In this document: piece by piece, positions 28,766 to 38,314 of the stretch | Position numbering within the stretch: position 1 is the stretch's first letter | Layout of the letters: each line of letters starts with the position of its first letter | Assembly: GCF_017872555.1 (NCBI RefSeq) | Contig: NZ_JAEDOX010000001.1 | Span: 1,240,001-1,304,000 of the forward strand | Length of the DNA: 64,000 nt | From: Ruegeria sp. HKCCSA071 | GTDB lineage: Bacteria > Pseudomonadota > Alphaproteobacteria > Rhodobacterales > Rhodobacteraceae | Direction of reading: 5' to 3' | Notes under the pieces: model-generated | Told to the model about the DNA's origin: nothing | Databases searched by the model: none | What the model saw: only the letters and a program-made list of their open reading frames with translations | Made by a program: the position numbers and the translations under genes

Positions 28766-31700
28766 ATGACAGACTTCAACAAGATCCTGATCGCCAATCG
28801 CGGCGAGATTGCCATCCGCGTCATGCGCGCAGCAAACGAGATGGGCAAACGCACCGTCGCTGTTTACGCTGAAGAAGACAAACTGGGCCTGCACAGGTTC
28901 AAGGCGGATGAGGCCTATCAGATTGGCGAGGGCATGGGTCCGGTCGCGGCGTACCTGTCGATTGACGAGATCATCCGCGTGGCCAAGCATTGCGGCGCGG
29001 ACGCGATCCATCCGGGCTATGGCCTGCTGTCCGAAAACCCGGATTTCGTGGATGCCTGTGTCAAGAACGGCATCACCTTCATCGGCCCCCGGGCCGAGAC
29101 CATGCGCGCATTGGGTGACAAGGCCAGCGCGCGGCGCGTGGCCATTGCGGCCGGTGTGCCTGTCATTCCGGCCACCGAGGTCTTGGGTGATAAGATGGAC
29201 GCGATCCGCAAGGAGGCCGCCGAGATCGGATACCCGCTGATGCTCAAGGCGTCCTGGGGCGGCGGCGGACGCGGGATGCGCCCGATCCAGTCGGAAGACG
29301 AGCTGGAAGAAAAGGTTCTGGAAGGCCGCCGCGAGGCTGAGGCCGCCTTTGGCAATGGCGAGGGTTATCTGGAAAAGATGATCACCCGTGCCCGCCATGT
29401 CGAGGTTCAGATTCTGGGCGACAAGCATGGTGAGATTTATCACCTTTATGAACGCGACTGTTCGGTCCAGCGCCGGAACCAGAAGGTCGTCGAACGCGCC
29501 CCTGCCCCTTACCTGAGCGAAGAACAGCGCGCCGAGATTTGCGAACTGGGCCGTAAGATCTGCGCCCATGTGAATTACGAATGCGCAGGCACTGTCGAGT
29601 TCCTAATGGATATGGAGACCGGCAAATTCTACTTCATCGAGGTGAACCCCCGCGTACAGGTCGAACACACGGTCACCGAAGAAGTCACCGGGATCGACAT
29701 CGTTCAGGCGCAGATCCTGATCGCCGAGGGCAAAACGTTGGCCGAGGCCACCGGCGCCGCCAGTCAGGCCGAGGTGCATCTGAACGGTCATGCGCTGCAG
29801 ACACGGATCACCACAGAAGACCCGCAGAACAATTTCATCCCCGACTATGGCCGGATCACCGCTTATCGCTCGGCCACGGGCATGGGCATTCGTCTGGATG
29901 GCGGAACCGCGTATGCGGGCGGTGTCATTACGCGGTATTACGACTCGCTTCTGACAAAGGTCACCGCCTGGGCGCCGACGCCCGAGAAGGCGATCAGCCG
30001 GATGGACCGCGCCCTGCGCGAGTTCCGTATTCGCGGCGTCAGCACCAATATCGATTTCGTCATCAACCTGCTGAAGCACCCGACCTTCCTGTCGAATGAA
30101 TACACCACCAAATTCATCGACACGACGCCGGATCTGTTTGCCTTCAAGCGCCGCCGCGACCGGGGCACCAAGGTTCTGACCTATATCGCCGATATTACGG
30201 TGAATGGTCATCCCGAAACCAAAGGCCGCCCCGAGCCGCGCGCCGACCTGAAAGTCGCCAAGCCCCCCGCGCAGAAGGCCGAGCCGCGGATGGGCACGCG
30301 CAACCTGCTGGAGCAGAAAGGCCCGCAGGCCGTGGCGGACTGGATGAAAGCGCAGCGGCAGCTGCTGATCACCGACACCACCATGCGCGACGGGCACCAG
30401 TCGTTGTTGGCGACCCGGATGCGGTCGATCGACATGATCAAGGTGGCGCCAACCTATGCCGCGAACCTGCCGCAGCTGTTCTCGGTCGAGTGCTGGGGCG
30501 GTGCGACGTTCGACGTGGCCTATCGGTTCCTGCAGGAATGCCCCTGGCAGCGTCTGCGCGATCTGCGCGAGGCGATGCCGAACCTGATGACGCAGATGCT
30601 GCTGCGGGGCGCAAACGGGGTTGGGTACACCAATTATCCCGACAACGTGGTGCAGGAGTTCGTGCGCCAGGCATCGAAAAACATCGACGTCTTCCGCGTC
30701 TTCGACTCGCTGAACTGGGTCGAGAACATGCGCGTTGCGATGGATGCTGTAATCGACAGCGGCAAAATCTGCGAGGGTACCGTTTGTTATACCGGCGATA
30801 TTCTGGACCCTGACCGCGCCAAGTATAACCTGAAATACTATGTCGGAATGGCCAAAGAGTTGCGCGACGCAGGCGCGCATGTTCTGGGTCTGAAGGATAT
30901 GGCGGGCCTGCTGAAACCGGCCTCGGCCAAGATTCTGATCCGGGCGCTGAAGGAAGAGGTTGGATTACCGATTCACTTCCACACCCATGACACGGCCGGT
31001 ATCGCCAGCGCGACCATCCTTGCCGCCTCTGAGGCGGGAGTGGACGCGGTGGATTGCGCGATGGACAGCTTCAGTGGCAACACGTCCCAGGCAACGCTGG
31101 GCACTGTGGTCGAGGCGCTGCGCCATACCGACCGTGACACCGGGTTGGACATCAAGGCGATCCGCGAGATCAGCGATTACTTCGAGGCTGTGCGTGGCCA
31201 ATATGCGGCCTTCGAATCAAGCCTGCAGGCCCCGGCGTCCGAAGTGTATCTGCACGAAATGCCGGGTGGTCAGTTCACCAACCTCAAGGCACAGGCACGC
31301 AGCCTGGGTCTGGAAGAGCGCTGGCACGAGGTCGCGCAGATGTACGCCGATGTGAACCAGATGTTCGGTGATATCGTAAAGGTAACGCCCTCGTCGAAGG
31401 TTGTTGGTGACATGGCCCTGATGATGGTCAGCCAGGGCCTGACCCGCGAGCAGGTCGAGGATCCGGCGACAGATGTGGCCTTCCCCGAATCGGTCGTCGA
31501 TATGATGCGCGGCAATCTGGGCCAACCTCCGGGCGGATTCCCGAACACCATCATCAAGAAAGTGCTGAAGGACGAGGCCCCCAACATCCAGCGCCCCGGC
31601 AAGGACGTGCCTGCCGTCGATCTTGAGGCCACCCGCGCCGAGTTGTCCAAGCAGTTGGAAGGCAAAGAGGTCGATGACGAGGATCTGAACGGGTACCTGA

Positions 31701-32203
31701 TGTATCCCAAGGTGTTTCTGGATTACATGGGTCGTCACCGGATTTACGGCCCGGTCCGCACCCTGCCCACGCGCACCTTCTTCTACGGCATGGAGCCCGG
31801 CGAAGAGATCACGGCGGAAATCGACCCCGGCAAGACGCTGGAAATCCGGTGTCAGGCCATTGGCGAAACGGATGAAAAGGGCGAGGTCAAAGTGTTCTTC
31901 GAGCTCAACGGCCAGCCGCGTGTGATCCGGGTGCCGAACCGGATGGTCACATCAACCACTCAGGCGCGCCCCAAGGCCGAGGTCGGCAACCCCGATCATG
32001 TCGGGGCGCCGATGCCGGGTGTTGTGGCCACTGTTGCCGTGACCGCGGGCCAGCAGGTCAAGGAAGGCGACATGCTGCTGACCATCGAGGCGATGAAGAT
32101 GGAAACCGGCATCCATGCCGAGCGTGATGCGACCGTCAAAGCCGTGCATATCCAGCCCGGCGGCCAGATTGACGCAAAGGACCTTCTGATCGAACTGGAA
32201 TAA
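28766..32203 (+). CDS. pyc: Pyruvate carboxylase
   Basis: A 1145-residue single-chain pyruvate carboxylase that makes oxaloacetate from pyruvate and bicarbonate to replenish the TCA cycle. In order: biotin carboxylase domain (about 1-450; ILIANRGEIAIRV, SWGGGGRGMR ATP loop, EVNPRVQVEH), carboxyltransferase domain (about 530-800; TTMRDGHQSLLATRMR), the linker/tetramerisation region, and a C-terminal biotinyl domain with EAMKMET near residue 1111. Length is normal. An intrinsic terminator follows. Confidence 0.97.
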   Translation: MTDFNKILIANRGEIAIRVMRAANEMGKRTVAVYAEEDKLGLHRFKADEAYQIGEGMGPVAAYLSIDEIIRVAKHCGADAIHPGYGLLSENPDFVDACVKNGITFIGPRAETMRALGDKASARRVAIAAGVPVIPATEVLGDKMDAIRKEAAEIGYPLMLKASWGGGGRGMRPIQSEDELEEKVLEGRREAEAAFGNGEGYLEKMITRARHVEVQILGDKHGEIYHLYERDCSVQRRNQKVVERAPAPYLSEEQRAEICELGRKICAHVNYECAGTVEFLMDMETGKFYFIEVNPRVQVEHTVTEEVTGIDIVQAQILIAEGKTLAEATGAASQAEVHLNGHALQTRITTEDPQNNFIPDYGRITAYRSATGMGIRLDGGTAYAGGVITRYYDSLLTKVTAWAPTPEKAISRMDRALREFRIRGVSTNIDFVINLLKHPTFLSNEYTTKFIDTTPDLFAFKRRRDRGTKVLTYIADITVNGHPETKGRPEPRADLKVAKPPAQKAEPRMGTRNLLEQKGPQAVADWMKAQRQLLITDTTMRDGHQSLLATRMRSIDMIKVAPTYAANLPQLFSVECWGGATFDVAYRFLQECPWQRLRDLREAMPNLMTQMLLRGANGVGYTNYPDNVVQEFVRQASKNIDVFRVFDSLNWVENMRVAMDAVIDSGKICEGTVCYTGDILDPDRAKYNLKYYVGMAKELRDAGAHVLGLKDMAGLLKPASAKILIRALKEEVGLPIHFHTHDTAGIASATILAASEAGVDAVDCAMDSFSGNTSQATLGTVVEALRHTDRDTGLDIKAIREISDYFEAVRGQYAAFESSLQAPASEVYLHEMPGGQFTNLKAQARSLGLEERWHEVAQMYADVNQMFGDIVKVTPSSKVVGDMALMMVSQGLTREQVEDPATDVAFPESVVDMMRGNLGQPPGGFPNTIIKKVLKDEAPNIQRPGKDVPAVDLEATRAELSKQLEGKEVDDEDLNGYLMYPKVFLDYMGRHRIYGPVRTLPTRTFFYGMEPGEEITAEIDPGKTLEIRCQAIGETDEKGEVKVFFELNGQPRVIRVPNRMVTSTTQARPKAEVGNPDHVGAPMPGVVATVAVTAGQQVKEGDMLLTIEAMKMETGIHAERDATVKAVHIQPGGQIDAKDLLIELE

Positions 32204-32228
32204 GACGGAAAACAACCTAATGTTCATC

Positions 32229-32258
32229 AGGCCGTGTGGGAGACCGCACGGCCTTTTT
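32229..32258 (+). terminator. Intrinsic terminator after pyc
   Basis: AGGCCGTGTG (32229-32238) pairs with CGCACGGCCT (32245-32254) around a six-base loop, with one G-T pair, and is followed by five T. It lies 26 bases after the pyc stop. Confidence 0.88.
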
Positions 32259-32281
32259 CTATGATTGAGCGGAGACCCATT

Positions 32282-32665
32282 ATGCTTGCAATCACCCCGA
32301 TCTATGCGGCCCTGATCGCAATTCTCTACGTCGCACTCAGCGTCAAAGTGATCCTGCAACGACGCAGCGACAAAATCTCGGTCGGGGACGGCGGCAGCAA
32401 GCTGATGATCAAGGCGATACGGACACACGCGAACTGCGCCGAATACGCCCCGATTTCCCTGCTGCTGATTGCTATGGTCGAGTTGCAAGGCGCGGCCGGA
32501 ATATTGGTCCATCTGCTGGGGCTGATGTTGCTGGCGGGGCGTCTTTTGCACGCGTACGGATTTGGACGGACGCCACAGATCGTCATCCTGCGGCAGGCCG
32601 GCATGAGCCTGACGTTCCTCGCCATTCTGGGTGCGGCTTTTGCAAACCTGATTCTGGCGCTTTAG
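32282..32665 (+). CDS. MAPEG family membrane protein
   Basis: A 127-residue integral membrane protein with four hydrophobic segments and the MAPEG signature RTHANCAEYAPISLLLIAMVE (about residues 45-65; only part is needed for recognition). The family includes microsomal glutathione S-transferases, but bacterial members are mostly uncharacterised. The ATG at 32282 follows GGAGA. An in-frame start 16 codons upstream overlaps the pyc terminator and is unlikely. Confidence 0.87.
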   Translation: MLAITPIYAALIAILYVALSVKVILQRRSDKISVGDGGSKLMIKAIRTHANCAEYAPISLLLIAMVELQGAAGILVHLLGLMLLAGRLLHAYGFGRTPQIVILRQAGMSLTFLAILGAAFANLILAL

Positions 32666-32680
32666 GCCGTCTGGCGGGTG

Positions 32681-32833
32681 TTACCCTGCCAGAACGGTTG
32701 TTTCGATCTGCGGTGCACCCAGCAGAACCGGTATGAACCGGTCATGTTCATGCCGGTCCGGTTTCAGGATGGCAGCCCCGATCAGAATCATCGCAGCAAG
32801 CATCACGATCTTCAGGTCCACAACGGATATCAT
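32681..32833 (-). CDS. Small single-pass membrane protein (50 aa)
   Basis: A perfect AGGAGGT lies seven bases before the ATG at 32833. The product has one clear membrane helix (about residues 8-25) and a short polar tail containing KPDRHEHDRF. I do not recognise a family. The strong ribosome site and the membrane segment make it more likely real than chance. It is convergent with the MAPEG gene, ending 15 bases from it. Confidence 0.5.
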   Translation of the reverse strand: MISVVDLKIVMLAAMILIGAAILKPDRHEHDRFIPVLLGAPQIETTVLAG

Positions 32834-32937
32834 GACGGCACCTCCTGCCTGTGTTTTAGTGATTTGCAATACGGGTTGAACGGGTCATGGGCCGGATTCC
32901 GTCGAAAAGATTTTTCCCGCTTTTTGTGTTTTTCCGC

Positions 32938-32966
32938 TTGCAGCCCCGCGTGGGAATTTATACATC
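32938..32966 (+). promoter_or_regulatory. Probable promoter of the tRNA-Gly pair
   Basis: TTGCAG at 32938-32943 as -35, with TATACA/TACATC at 32959-32966 as -10 (spacing 15-17). This places a start about 10-20 bases before the first tRNA. The match is moderate. Confidence 0.4.
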
Positions 32967-32983
32967 CCTCCTCACTCAACGGC

Positions 32984-33058
32984 GCGGGCGTAGCTCAGGG
33001 GTAGAGCATAACCTTGCCAAGGTTAGGGTCGGGCGTTCGAATCGCCTCGCCCGCTCCA
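32984..33058 (+). tRNA. tRNA-Gly (anticodon GCC), copy 1
   Basis: A 75-base gene with encoded CCA. The acceptor arms GCGGGCG/CGCCCGC pair perfectly with discriminator T. The anticodon loop CTTGCCAAG places GCC at 33016-33018. The T loop GTTCGAATC is canonical. Confidence 0.97.
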
Positions 33059-33091
33059 TTGAGAGGTCTTCGGACCACATATGTATCTGAT

Positions 33092-33166
33092 GCGGGCGTA
33101 GCTCAGGGGTAGAGCATAACCTTGCCAAGGTTAGGGTCGGGCGTTCGAATCGCCTCGCCCGCTCCA
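33092..33166 (+). tRNA. tRNA-Gly (anticodon GCC), copy 2
   Basis: Identical in sequence to the copy 108 bases upstream, including the CCA end. Anticodon GCC at 33124-33126. The 33-base spacer has no promoter, so the two are probably cotranscribed. Confidence 0.97.
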
Positions 33167-33247
33167 GATACCAAGCCTTCCGAACATGCTGGTTCTTTGC
33201 ATCGCGTTGCGGCATCCTGAATGCAATTCGCAACACGGGATTTCTGC

Positions 33248-34108
33248 ATGTCTGAATATATTATACGCCCCTTGACCGCTGATGAGTTGCAGGAAGCCGT
33301 GGATTGGGCCGGGCGCGAGGGGTGGAATCCGGGCCATCACGATGCCTTGTGTTTTCGCAGCACCGACCCTGACGGGTTCCTGGGCGGTTTTCTGGATGGC
33401 GAAATGATCGCGTCTGTATCGGCGGTGAATTATGACGATGATTTTGCCTTTTTGGGTTTCTACATCGTCAAGCCGGAATACAGGCACCATGGCCACGGGC
33501 TTGAGATTGCGCAGCATGCGCTGGCCCACTGCACTGGGCGCAACATGGGTCTGGATGGAGTGGTCGAGCAGCAGGACAACTACCGGAAATCCGGATTCGC
33601 CTTTGCCTATAACAACTACCGCTTTTCGGGGCGGGTTGCAGATATCCTGCGCGCGCTGGCACCGACCGCTGGTGTTGACGTGCTGAGCACGGTTTCTGAT
33701 GCGTTAAGGGACTATGACCGTCAGCTTTTCCCAGCCCGGCGCGATGCGTTCCTGCATGGTTGGCTGAGCGCAAGCGGCCATGTGTCCCGCGTGTTTTCCG
33801 AAGACGGGCAGATCAAAGGCTATGCCACGCTGCGCCCTTGTCAGACCGGATACAAGGTTGGGCCGCTGTTTGCAGACCGCGCCGGCATTGCCGAAGCGCT
33901 GCTTGCAAGCGTGTTAAAGGCTCTGCCCGAAGATCAAAGCGGGCAAGAGGTGTTCATCGACATGCCACAGCCCAACAACGCCGCCTTTGCATTGGCCGAC
34001 AGGCTGGGGCTTGTGAAAGTGTTCGAAACGGCCCGGATGTATTCCGGCGATCAGCCGGATATCGACCTGACCCGCATCTATGGCGTGACAACGTTTGAGT
34101 TGGGTTAG
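33248..34108 (+). CDS. GNAT-family N-acetyltransferase, two-domain
   Basis: A 286-residue protein. The N-terminal half (about 1-140) shows a GNAT fold with an acetyl-CoA loop YRHHGHGLEIAQHAL. The C-terminal half (about 150-286) looks like a second, degenerate GNAT-like domain (KGYATLRPCQTGYKVGPL). Acceptor substrate unknown. The ATG at 33248 (MSEYIIRPL) is preferred to one nine codons earlier because it begins directly at the domain. It ends in a four-base convergent overlap with the RAM-domain gene. Confidence 0.85.
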   Translation: MSEYIIRPLTADELQEAVDWAGREGWNPGHHDALCFRSTDPDGFLGGFLDGEMIASVSAVNYDDDFAFLGFYIVKPEYRHHGHGLEIAQHALAHCTGRNMGLDGVVEQQDNYRKSGFAFAYNNYRFSGRVADILRALAPTAGVDVLSTVSDALRDYDRQLFPARRDAFLHGWLSASGHVSRVFSEDGQIKGYATLRPCQTGYKVGPLFADRAGIAEALLASVLKALPEDQSGQEVFIDMPQPNNAAFALADRLGLVKVFETARMYSGDQPDIDLTRIYGVTTFELG

Positions 34109-34344
34109 AACGCCTTGAACGTCATCGTCGTCAGCGAGCGTTCGATATCGGGAATCACCAGCAGGTGTTCGTTGATGAAATGGCCCACATCCTCGGTTTC
34201 GGGGATGTAGAGCTTGAGCATCAGATCAAACTCACCGCTGGTGGAGTAAAGCTCTGAATGTATTTCGCGCAGGGCGATTTCCTCGGCGACCTTGTAGGTG
34301 GTGCCGGGTTTGCAGCGGATCTGGATGAATACGCAGGTGGACAT
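34105..34344 (-). CDS. Stand-alone Lrp/AsnC ligand-binding (RAM) domain protein
   Basis: A 79-residue protein equal to the C-terminal RAM domain of Lrp/AsnC regulators (VFIQIRCKPGTTYKVAEEIA at the start, then SGEFDLMLKLYIPE). It has no helix-turn-helix; the codons upstream of the ATG at 34344 encode nothing like a DNA-binding domain. Such single-domain proteins are probably amino-acid binding oligomers that modulate full-length Lrp proteins. It is divergent from hisB with about 155 bases between. Confidence 0.88.
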   Translation of the reverse strand: MSTCVFIQIRCKPGTTYKVAEEIALREIHSELYSTSGEFDLMLKLYIPETEDVGHFINEHLLVIPDIERSLTTMTFKAF

Positions 34345-34498
34345 GGCTTGGCCCTGTTGGTTCATGTTGTCTGCAAGCTGACATGGTGCCGGGCCGGGTG
34401 CAATCCCTTGCAACAGTTTGCAGCGATTGCAACGCATGGTCTGGATCAACCCGCCCCACCCCGTCTATAAGCGCGCCTGTAGCAAAAGGATTTCGCCC

Positions 34499-35086
34499 AT
34501 GCGCACCGCTTCGATCAGCCGCAAAACCGCCGAAACCGATATTTCGGTCAAGGTCAATCTGGATGGCACCGGCACCTATGACAATCAGACCGGCGTCGGG
34601 TTCTTTGACCATATGCTGGACCAGCTGGCGCGCCACTCGTTGATCGACATGACGATCCGCGCCAACGGCGACTATCACATCGACGATCACCACACGGTCG
34701 AGGATACCGGCATCGCGCTGGGTCAGGCTTTGGCACAGGCATTGGGCGACAAGAAGGGTATCCGGCGCTATGGCGAATGCCATCTTCCGATGGATGACGC
34801 GCAGGTACGCTGTGCGCTGGACCTGTCGGGCCGCCCGTTCCTGATCTGGAATGTCGATCTGCCGACGCAAAAGATCGGAGCGTTCGACACCGAACTGGTG
34901 CGCGAGTTTTTTCAGGCGCTCAGCACCCATGGCGGCATCACCCTGCATATCGACCAACTGCACGGCTTCAACAGCCACCACATCGCCGAGGCCGCGTTCA
35001 AGGCTGTTGCGCGCGCGTTGCGCGACGCCGTCGAAACCGACCCGCGCAAGACGGATGCGATTCCGTCGACCAAGGGCGCGCTGTAG
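34499..35086 (+). CDS. hisB: Imidazoleglycerol-phosphate dehydratase (monofunctional)
   Basis: A 195-residue HisB catalysing step six of histidine synthesis. The duplicated metal-binding motifs are visible: [16 protein letters not shown] and a second [19 protein letters not shown]. The histidinol-phosphatase half found in enteric HisB is absent, as usual in alphaproteobacteria. The ATG at 34499 follows AAAAGGA. Its TAG is immediately followed by the hisH ATG. Confidence 0.97.
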   Translation: MRTASISRKTAETDISVKVNLDGTGTYDNQTGVGFFDHMLDQLARHSLIDMTIRANGDYHIDDHHTVEDTGIALGQALAQALGDKKGIRRYGECHLPMDDAQVRCALDLSGRPFLIWNVDLPTQKIGAFDTELVREFFQALSTHGGITLHIDQLHGFNSHHIAEAAFKAVARALRDAVETDPRKTDAIPSTKGAL

Positions 35087-35725
35087 ATGCTGACAGCCAT
35101 CATCGACTATGAAAGCGGCAATCTGCATTCAGCGGAAAAGGCGTTTCAACGCATGGCGCAAGAGGTCGGCGCTGGTGACGTTGTTGTCACCTCGGACGCG
35201 GATGTCGTTGCGCGCGCGGACCGACTGGTTCTGCCCGGTGATGGTGCCTTCCCGGCCTGTGCTGCCGAGCTGCGCGGCCATAAGGGTATTTATGACGCGA
35301 TGGTCGAGGCGGTCGAACAGAAGGGCCGCCCTTTTCTGGGCATCTGCGTTGGCATGCAGCTTATGGCAACCAAAGGCCATGAATACACCGAGACCGATGG
35401 TCTGGGCTGGGTGGCAGGCGATGTTGTTCGGATCGAACCTTCAGATGCCGCGCTGAAAGTGCCGCATATGGGCTGGAACGATCTGGTTCTGGAAAGCGAT
35501 CATCCAGTTTTCAACGGGGTGAAATCAGGCGATCACACCTATTTCGTCCATTCCTACCACTTTCGTGTAAACAACCCGGCACAGCGGTTGGCTTATGTGG
35601 ACTATGGGCAAGACGTCACGGCCGTGATTGGCCGCGACACGATGGTTGGGATGCAGTTTCACCCTGAAAAAAGCCAGGACGTTGGCCTGCGTATGCTGGG
35701 AAACTTCCTGACCTGGAAACCCTGA
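35087..35725 (+). CDS. hisH: Imidazole glycerol phosphate synthase, glutaminase subunit
   Basis: A 212-residue class I amidotransferase subunit that supplies ammonia to HisF. The nucleophile motif GICVGMQLM and the C-terminal FHPEKSQ (catalytic His and Glu) are present. It begins directly at the end of hisB with no gap, while its partner hisF is 1.8 kb downstream, beyond hisA. Confidence 0.97.
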   Translation: MLTAIIDYESGNLHSAEKAFQRMAQEVGAGDVVVTSDADVVARADRLVLPGDGAFPACAAELRGHKGIYDAMVEAVEQKGRPFLGICVGMQLMATKGHEYTETDGLGWVAGDVVRIEPSDAALKVPHMGWNDLVLESDHPVFNGVKSGDHTYFVHSYHFRVNNPAQRLAYVDYGQDVTAVIGRDTMVGMQFHPEKSQDVGLRMLGNFLTWKP

Positions 35726-35728
35726 GGC

Positions 35729-36130
35729 TTACTGAACACGCGTCCAGGTTTGACCGCGACAGATCAGACCGCCCGCCACGCATCCCTTGACGGTCAGTTT
35801 GTTCTGGCCGTCCAGCGACATTTTCGAGTTGTAGGTTTTGTCCCGGTCCGGTGCCCAGATCTTGCCGCTGTCATAGCTGCCGCCCCCTTCGGGGACCATG
35901 TCCCAGATGATCTTTTTGCCAAGGTTCTCATATTCCAGCTGCTGGTTACCATCGGCGTCGAACGCGCTGTCGATGGTGCCGCAGATCGCACTGCCGCATT
36001 CGGAAATCGTCACATGCAGATAGCCACCCGTGTCGCCCGGCGCTGTTTTCCACAGGCCGTCAACCGGATCGTCGGCAAAAGCAGCTGTAGCAAGCAGCAT
36101 CAGGCCCGCTGAAAGAGTAAAAGTCTTCAT
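35729..36130 (-). CDS. DUF2147 family exported protein
   Basis: A 133-residue protein with a Sec signal peptide (cleavage likely after AFA near residue 19). The DUF2147 pattern is present: GLWKT near the mature start, a two-cysteine CGSAICGTI loop, and GKIWAPDRDKTYNSK. It is probably periplasmic with a lipocalin-like fold; function unknown. It is antisense between hisH and hisA, with its stop only three bases from the hisH stop. Confidence 0.88.
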   Translation of the reverse strand: MKTFTLSAGLMLLATAAFADDPVDGLWKTAPGDTGGYLHVTISECGSAICGTIDSAFDADGNQQLEYENLGKKIIWDMVPEGGGSYDSGKIWAPDRDKTYNSKMSLDGQNKLTVKGCVAGGLICRGQTWTRVQ

Positions 36131-36264
36131 GATTTTCTCCCTGTTTTGTGGGCAGTCTGACCCGCTAATGGGCGGCGGGCAAGAATGACCCAGCGTCGCG
36201 TTGCATCCCCTGCCCTGCTTGTGCGATATCCCGCGCGTGTAACAGTGATATAGGGCCGCCCGAC

Positions 36265-36984
36265 ATGATCCTCTACCCCGCCATCGACCTCAAAGACGGC
36301 CAGGCCGTACGCCTGCTGCGTGGTGAAATGGACAAGGCCACCGTATTCAACGAAGACCCGGCCGCTCAGGCCCGTGCCTTTGTCGAGGCGGGATGCGAAT
36401 GGCTGCATCTGGTCGACCTGAACGGTGCATTCGCAGGCGAGCCGGTCAACGCAGCACCGGTTGAGGCAATTCTGAAAGCTTGCAAGGTGCCCGCGCAACT
36501 GGGTGGTGGCATCCGCGACATGGCCACGATCGAAACATGGATCGAGAAGGGGCTGGCGCGGGTCATTTTGGGCACTGTCGCTGTCGAAAACCCCGATCTG
36601 GTGCGCGAAGCAGCCAAAGCTTTTCCCGGCAAGGTCGCCGTCGGCATCGATGCACGCAACGGCATGGTGGCTACCAAGGGCTGGGCCGAAGAGACCGACG
36701 TTCAGGTCACCGATCTGGCCCGTAGTTTCGAGGACGCAGGCGTAGCCGCAATCATCTACACCGACATCAACCGAGACGGTGCCATGCAGGGCCCAAACAT
36801 CGAAGCGACCGCTGCCCTGGCACAGGCCGTTTCCATCCCGGTGATCGCCTCGGGCGGTGTCAGTTCGCTGGACGACCTGATCGCCCTGCGCGATTGCGGC
36901 GTTGCGCTGAACGGCGCGATTTCAGGCCGGGCGCTTTATGATGGCGCGATCGACCTGGCCGAGGCCATACGCGCCCTGTCGTGA
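36265..36984 (+). CDS. hisA: Phosphoribosylformimino-5-aminoimidazole carboxamide ribotide isomerase
   Basis: A 239-residue TIM-barrel enzyme for the Amadori rearrangement step of histidine synthesis. The first catalytic Asp motif [14 protein letters not shown] is at residues 4-17, and the second half motif [12 protein letters not shown] is near 167. Phosphate-binding GGIRDM and [10 protein letters not shown] loops are visible. It is flanked on both sides by antisense genes. Confidence 0.96.
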   Translation: MILYPAIDLKDGQAVRLLRGEMDKATVFNEDPAAQARAFVEAGCEWLHLVDLNGAFAGEPVNAAPVEAILKACKVPAQLGGGIRDMATIETWIEKGLARVILGTVAVENPDLVREAAKAFPGKVAVGIDARNGMVATKGWAEETDVQVTDLARSFEDAGVAAIIYTDINRDGAMQGPNIEATAALAQAVSIPVIASGGVSSLDDLIALRDCGVALNGAISGRALYDGAIDLAEAIRALS

Positions 36985-36988
36985 TCGG

Positions 36989-37435
36989 TTATTGCGCGGC
37001 TGCGGCGGTCAGCTTGGCCAGTGCACCGCGCATCTTTTCGATGACCGGAGATTTGTCGACATCGTTCAGGTCGTCCAATGTCTCTTTCGGGTCTTCATAG
37101 ATCAGCCAGACCTGACCATTGGCATCTTCGTACGCCTGCACCTTGAGAGGCAGAAACAGCCCGGCGCGCGGGTCGATCTGTATGGCTGGCGTACCCAGCG
37201 CAGGGTTGCCGAAAATCAACACCTGATTGGCCGGAATGGGTGTGCCAATCTTTTCCGCCCCGGCCGCGTGGTCAATGCGGGCAAACACGGTTGCGCCTGC
37301 ATTTCCGACGGCAACTTCAAGCGCGTCCAGCGCCTCGGCCACGGATTTGTCGGATTGAACCTTGATCAGATCATCAGCCATAGCGGTCAGCGCGCCTCCG
37401 AATGAAAAAACACAAGCCAGTATCAGTCTACGCAT
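36989..37435 (-). CDS. DUF302 domain exported protein
   Basis: A 148-residue protein starting MRRLIL with a signal peptide (cleavage near TAMA, residue 20) and one DUF302 domain. The domain includes SVAEALDALEVAVGNAGATV, GNPALGTPAIQIDPRAGLFL and a WLIYEDP segment. It is probably periplasmic; the role is unknown. It is antisense between hisA and hisF, ending four bases from hisA. The frame continues open far upstream, but only this part has sense. Confidence 0.87.
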   Translation of the reverse strand: MRRLILACVFSFGGALTAMADDLIKVQSDKSVAEALDALEVAVGNAGATVFARIDHAAGAEKIGTPIPANQVLIFGNPALGTPAIQIDPRAGLFLPLKVQAYEDANGQVWLIYEDPKETLDDLNDVDKSPVIEKMRGALAKLTAAAAQ

Positions 37436-37552
37436 ATCGATATTCCTTCTGTGAAATTCACCCCAGTTTTCACAGAATTGAGATCTCTCACAATCACAAG
37501 TCTGGCATCGGCAGGGCTTTGCCGCTAGAGGTGCGCCCATAAAGGATATCCT

Positions 37553-38314
37553 ATGCTGAAAACCCGGATCATTCCCTGCCTTGATGTTGCCGATGGCCGT
37601 GTGGTCAAAGGTGTGAATTTCGTGGGCCTGCGCGATGCGGGCGACCCGGTGGAATCGGCCAAGGCCTATGATGCTGCCGGAGCGGACGAGATCTGCTTTC
37701 TCGACATTCACGCGACCCATGAGAATCGCGGCACCATGTTCGATGTGGTTCAGCGCACGGCGGAACAGTGTTTCGTGCCGCTGACCGTGGGCGGTGGGGT
37801 GCGAACAAAAGACGATGTGCGCGCCTTGCTGCTGGCGGGGGCGGACAAGGTCAGCTTCAACTCGGCCGCGGTTGCCAATCCGGATGTGATTGCCGAAGCG
37901 GCAGATCAGTTCGGCAGTCAGTGCATTGTCTGCGCCATCGACGCAAAGACCGTCAGCCCCGGCAAGTGGGAAATCTTTACCCATGGTGGGCGCAAACCCA
38001 CCGGCATTGATGCGGTTGCCTTTGCCAGAACCGTGGTCTCCAAGGGGGCCGGTGAAATCCTGCTGACCTCGATGGACCGCGACGGCACCAAATCCGGGTT
38101 CAACCTGCCGCTGACCCGCGCCATTTCCGACGCGGTGGATGTGCCCGTGATCGCCTCGGGCGGTGTTGGTACTTTGGACCATCTGGTCGAGGGCGTCACC
38201 AAGGGCGGTGCAAGCGCCGTGTTGGCGGCATCGATTTTCCATTTCGGCGAATACACCATCCGCGAGGCCAAGGAACATATGGCCGCCGCTGGCATCCCCA
38301 TGAGGCTGACATGA
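37553..38314 (+). CDS. hisF: Imidazole glycerol phosphate synthase, cyclase subunit
   Basis: A 253-residue TIM-barrel synthase partner of HisH. The catalytic motifs are [16 protein letters not shown] at residues 7-22 and [14 protein letters not shown] in the second half. Its TGA overlaps the hisE ATG. Confidence 0.97.
   Translation: MLKTRIIPCLDVADGRVVKGVNFVGLRDAGDPVESAKAYDAAGADEICFLDIHATHENRGTMFDVVQRTAEQCFVPLTVGGGVRTKDDVRALLLAGADKVSFNSAAVANPDVIAEAADQFGSQCIVCAIDAKTVSPGKWEIFTHGGRKPTGIDAVAFARTVVSKGAGEILLTSMDRDGTKSGFNLPLTRAISDAVDVPVIASGGVGTLDHLVEGVTKGGASAVLAASIFHFGEYTIREAKEHMAAAGIPMRLT

Noticed and set aside
32976..33236. 86-residue minus-strand frame with duplicated RARRFERPTLTLARLCS segments
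   Set aside because: It is simply the complement of the two tRNA-Gly genes.
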